Shown in pieces: positions 43,716-44,347 of a stretch of 44,347 nt of DNA (its first letter is position 1; every line of letters begins with the position of its first letter). A program made the translations under genes and the position numbers. Source of the DNA: Pirellulaceae bacterium (GTDB lineage: Bacteria > Planctomycetota > Planctomycetia > Pirellulales > Pirellulaceae). The DNA lies in NCBI GenBank assembly GCA_016784735.1, contig JADHUC010000057.1, forward strand, positions 1 through 44,347. The letters run 5' to 3'. The notes under the pieces were generated by a model. It searched no databases. It saw only the letters and a list, made by a program, of their open reading frames with translations, and was not told the DNA's origin.

Positions 43716-43762
43716 CTTTGTCTTCCTTCATTGTTATCGAGTGTTGAAACCTGGATGAATGG

Positions 43763-43823
43763 TAACCCGAAGCGTAAGCGAGAAAGAACGACGCGGCAAT
43801 CTCCTCGCTCACGCTTCGGGTTA
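43763..43823. repeat. 61-bp palindromic element related in its ends to the 92-bp element
   Basis: Arms 43763-43782 and 43804-43823 are inverted repeats matching at 19 of 20 positions (TAACCCGAAGCGTAAGCGAG) around a 21-nt loop. The outermost TAACCCGAAGC is identical to the corresponding part of both 92-bp elements (14427, 24716), while the inner arm differs. It lies in the 147-nt gap between two leftward genes, where it may terminate the right-hand one. Confidence 0.82.
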
Positions 43824-43862
43824 CTGAATCGTGGACCTTCACGCTAAAGTGGCGCTGTCCAA

Positions 43863-44347
43863 CTACTCAGCGACCGGGACGCGCAGCACCTTCACCCAGT
43901 TCCTTCCGCAGGTCCACGCGACGGGAACGAAGTTGGGCGGGGCGTAGGGCTGAACCACGAAACCTGGCCGCGCGTACCAACGATTGTCCGGCGATGCCAG
44001 TGGGATCGGTTCGGCGGCCACGGTCGCGGGACCTTCCCATTGGCCGTCCGCCAAACGATGCCAGACCCGCAGTTCGACGGCGCCTTTGCCTTCGACCACG
44101 CCCGGGCTGGTGCTCAGATCGGCCTCTTTGCCATGCGCGGCGATGACCACGATGTGTTTGTCGCCCGCGACGCTGACACGACTACCCGGGGGGATTTCCT
44201 CGGCTTCGCGTGCCCAGTGGCCGTCCCTGTAGTGCAGCACGCCTTTGTACAGTGCGTTAACCAAGAAGATCTCGCGGTCGCCCACGCTGACGGCATGCAC
44301 TGCCGGCCGAGTTGGATTGTAGGCGTCACGTTTCTTCGTTTCGACGA
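43863..44347 (-). CDS. 3' end of an unidentified gene (runs off right edge)
   Basis: An open frame enters from the right edge and stops at 43863, giving 161 visible C-terminal residues. An internal GTG at 44300 is not the start, because the frame continues without a stop to the edge (KKRDAYNPTRPAVHAVSVGD). The sequence looks like beta-propeller or WD-like blades: EIFLVNALYKGVLHYRDGHW, GDKHIVVIAAHG, and VELRVWHRLADGQWEGP. It ends in a conserved-looking VPVAWTCGRNWVKVLRVPVAE (split VPVAWTCGRNW and VKVLRVPVAE). The family was not recognised. Confidence 0.7.
   Translation of the reverse strand, partial: VETKKRDAYNPTRPAVHAVSVGDREIFLVNALYKGVLHYRDGHWAREAEEIPPGSRVSVAGDKHIVVIAAHGKEADLSTSPGVVEGKGAVELRVWHRLADGQWEGPATVAAEPIPLASPDNRWYARPGFVVQPYAPPNFVPVAWTCGRNWVKVLRVPVAE

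Overview
The window looks like chromosomal DNA of a planctomycete, most likely a Pirellulales-type marine or freshwater heterotroph. This rests on protein families seen together rather than on any rRNA: DUF6797/heme-binding proteins with LamG and propeller domains, a MoxR–DUF58–BatA–DUF4175 operon ending in a caspase-like gene, PQQ-propeller proteins, many exported proteins without recognised function, and several families of short palindromic repeats between genes. No rRNA, tRNA, CRISPR array, integrase or phage gene was seen.

Layout. 1-832 (-) is the 5' part of an exported five-heme (so far) cytochrome c that runs off the left edge. 1183-3023 (+) is a two-gene unit: an exported secretin-N-domain-like protein and a YugP-type zinc metallopeptidase. 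3101-7075 (-) is a giant exported diheme/DUF6797/LamG/propeller protein. 7388-11766 is a galactose-use cluster: an SGLT-type Na+/sugar symporter (+) facing galT and galK (-). 11847-13230 (+) holds a small two-TM protein broken by a 1-nt frameshift and a Gfo/Idh/MocA oxidoreductase.

13400-28214 (-) is one very tightly packed operon of eight genes. In transcription order they are: TPR/HExxH gluzincin, DUF4159, MoxR AAA ATPase, DUF58, BatA-like VWA, DUF4175-like coiled-coil protein, VWA/GATase1-like membrane protein, caspase-like protease. Six of the seven junctions are 4-nt overlaps or a 1-nt gap. The exception is DUF4159/moxR, which holds a 92-bp palindromic element. A second copy of that element sits in frame inside the signal-peptide region of the terminal caspase-like gene.

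28333-32636 (-) encodes an exported esterase and an exported methyltransferase-like/PQQ-propeller fusion. 33178-42032 (+) is a run of five exported or anchored proteins, centred on a 1,630-residue secretin-like protein whose secretin N-domain and C-terminal secretin signature are separated by about 800 mostly helical residues. Two exported proteins follow it at short spacing, and then an exported spermidine-synthase-fold protein. 42213-43715 (-) is a DNRLRE/PL14-like polysaccharide-binding or lyase protein. 43863-44347 (-) is the 3' end of an unidentified gene running off the right edge.

Most promising for novelty are the atypical secretin-like locus (34148-40822), the extended MoxR operon bracketed by two predicted proteases (13400-28214), and the element insertion that rebuilt the signal peptide of the caspase-like protein.
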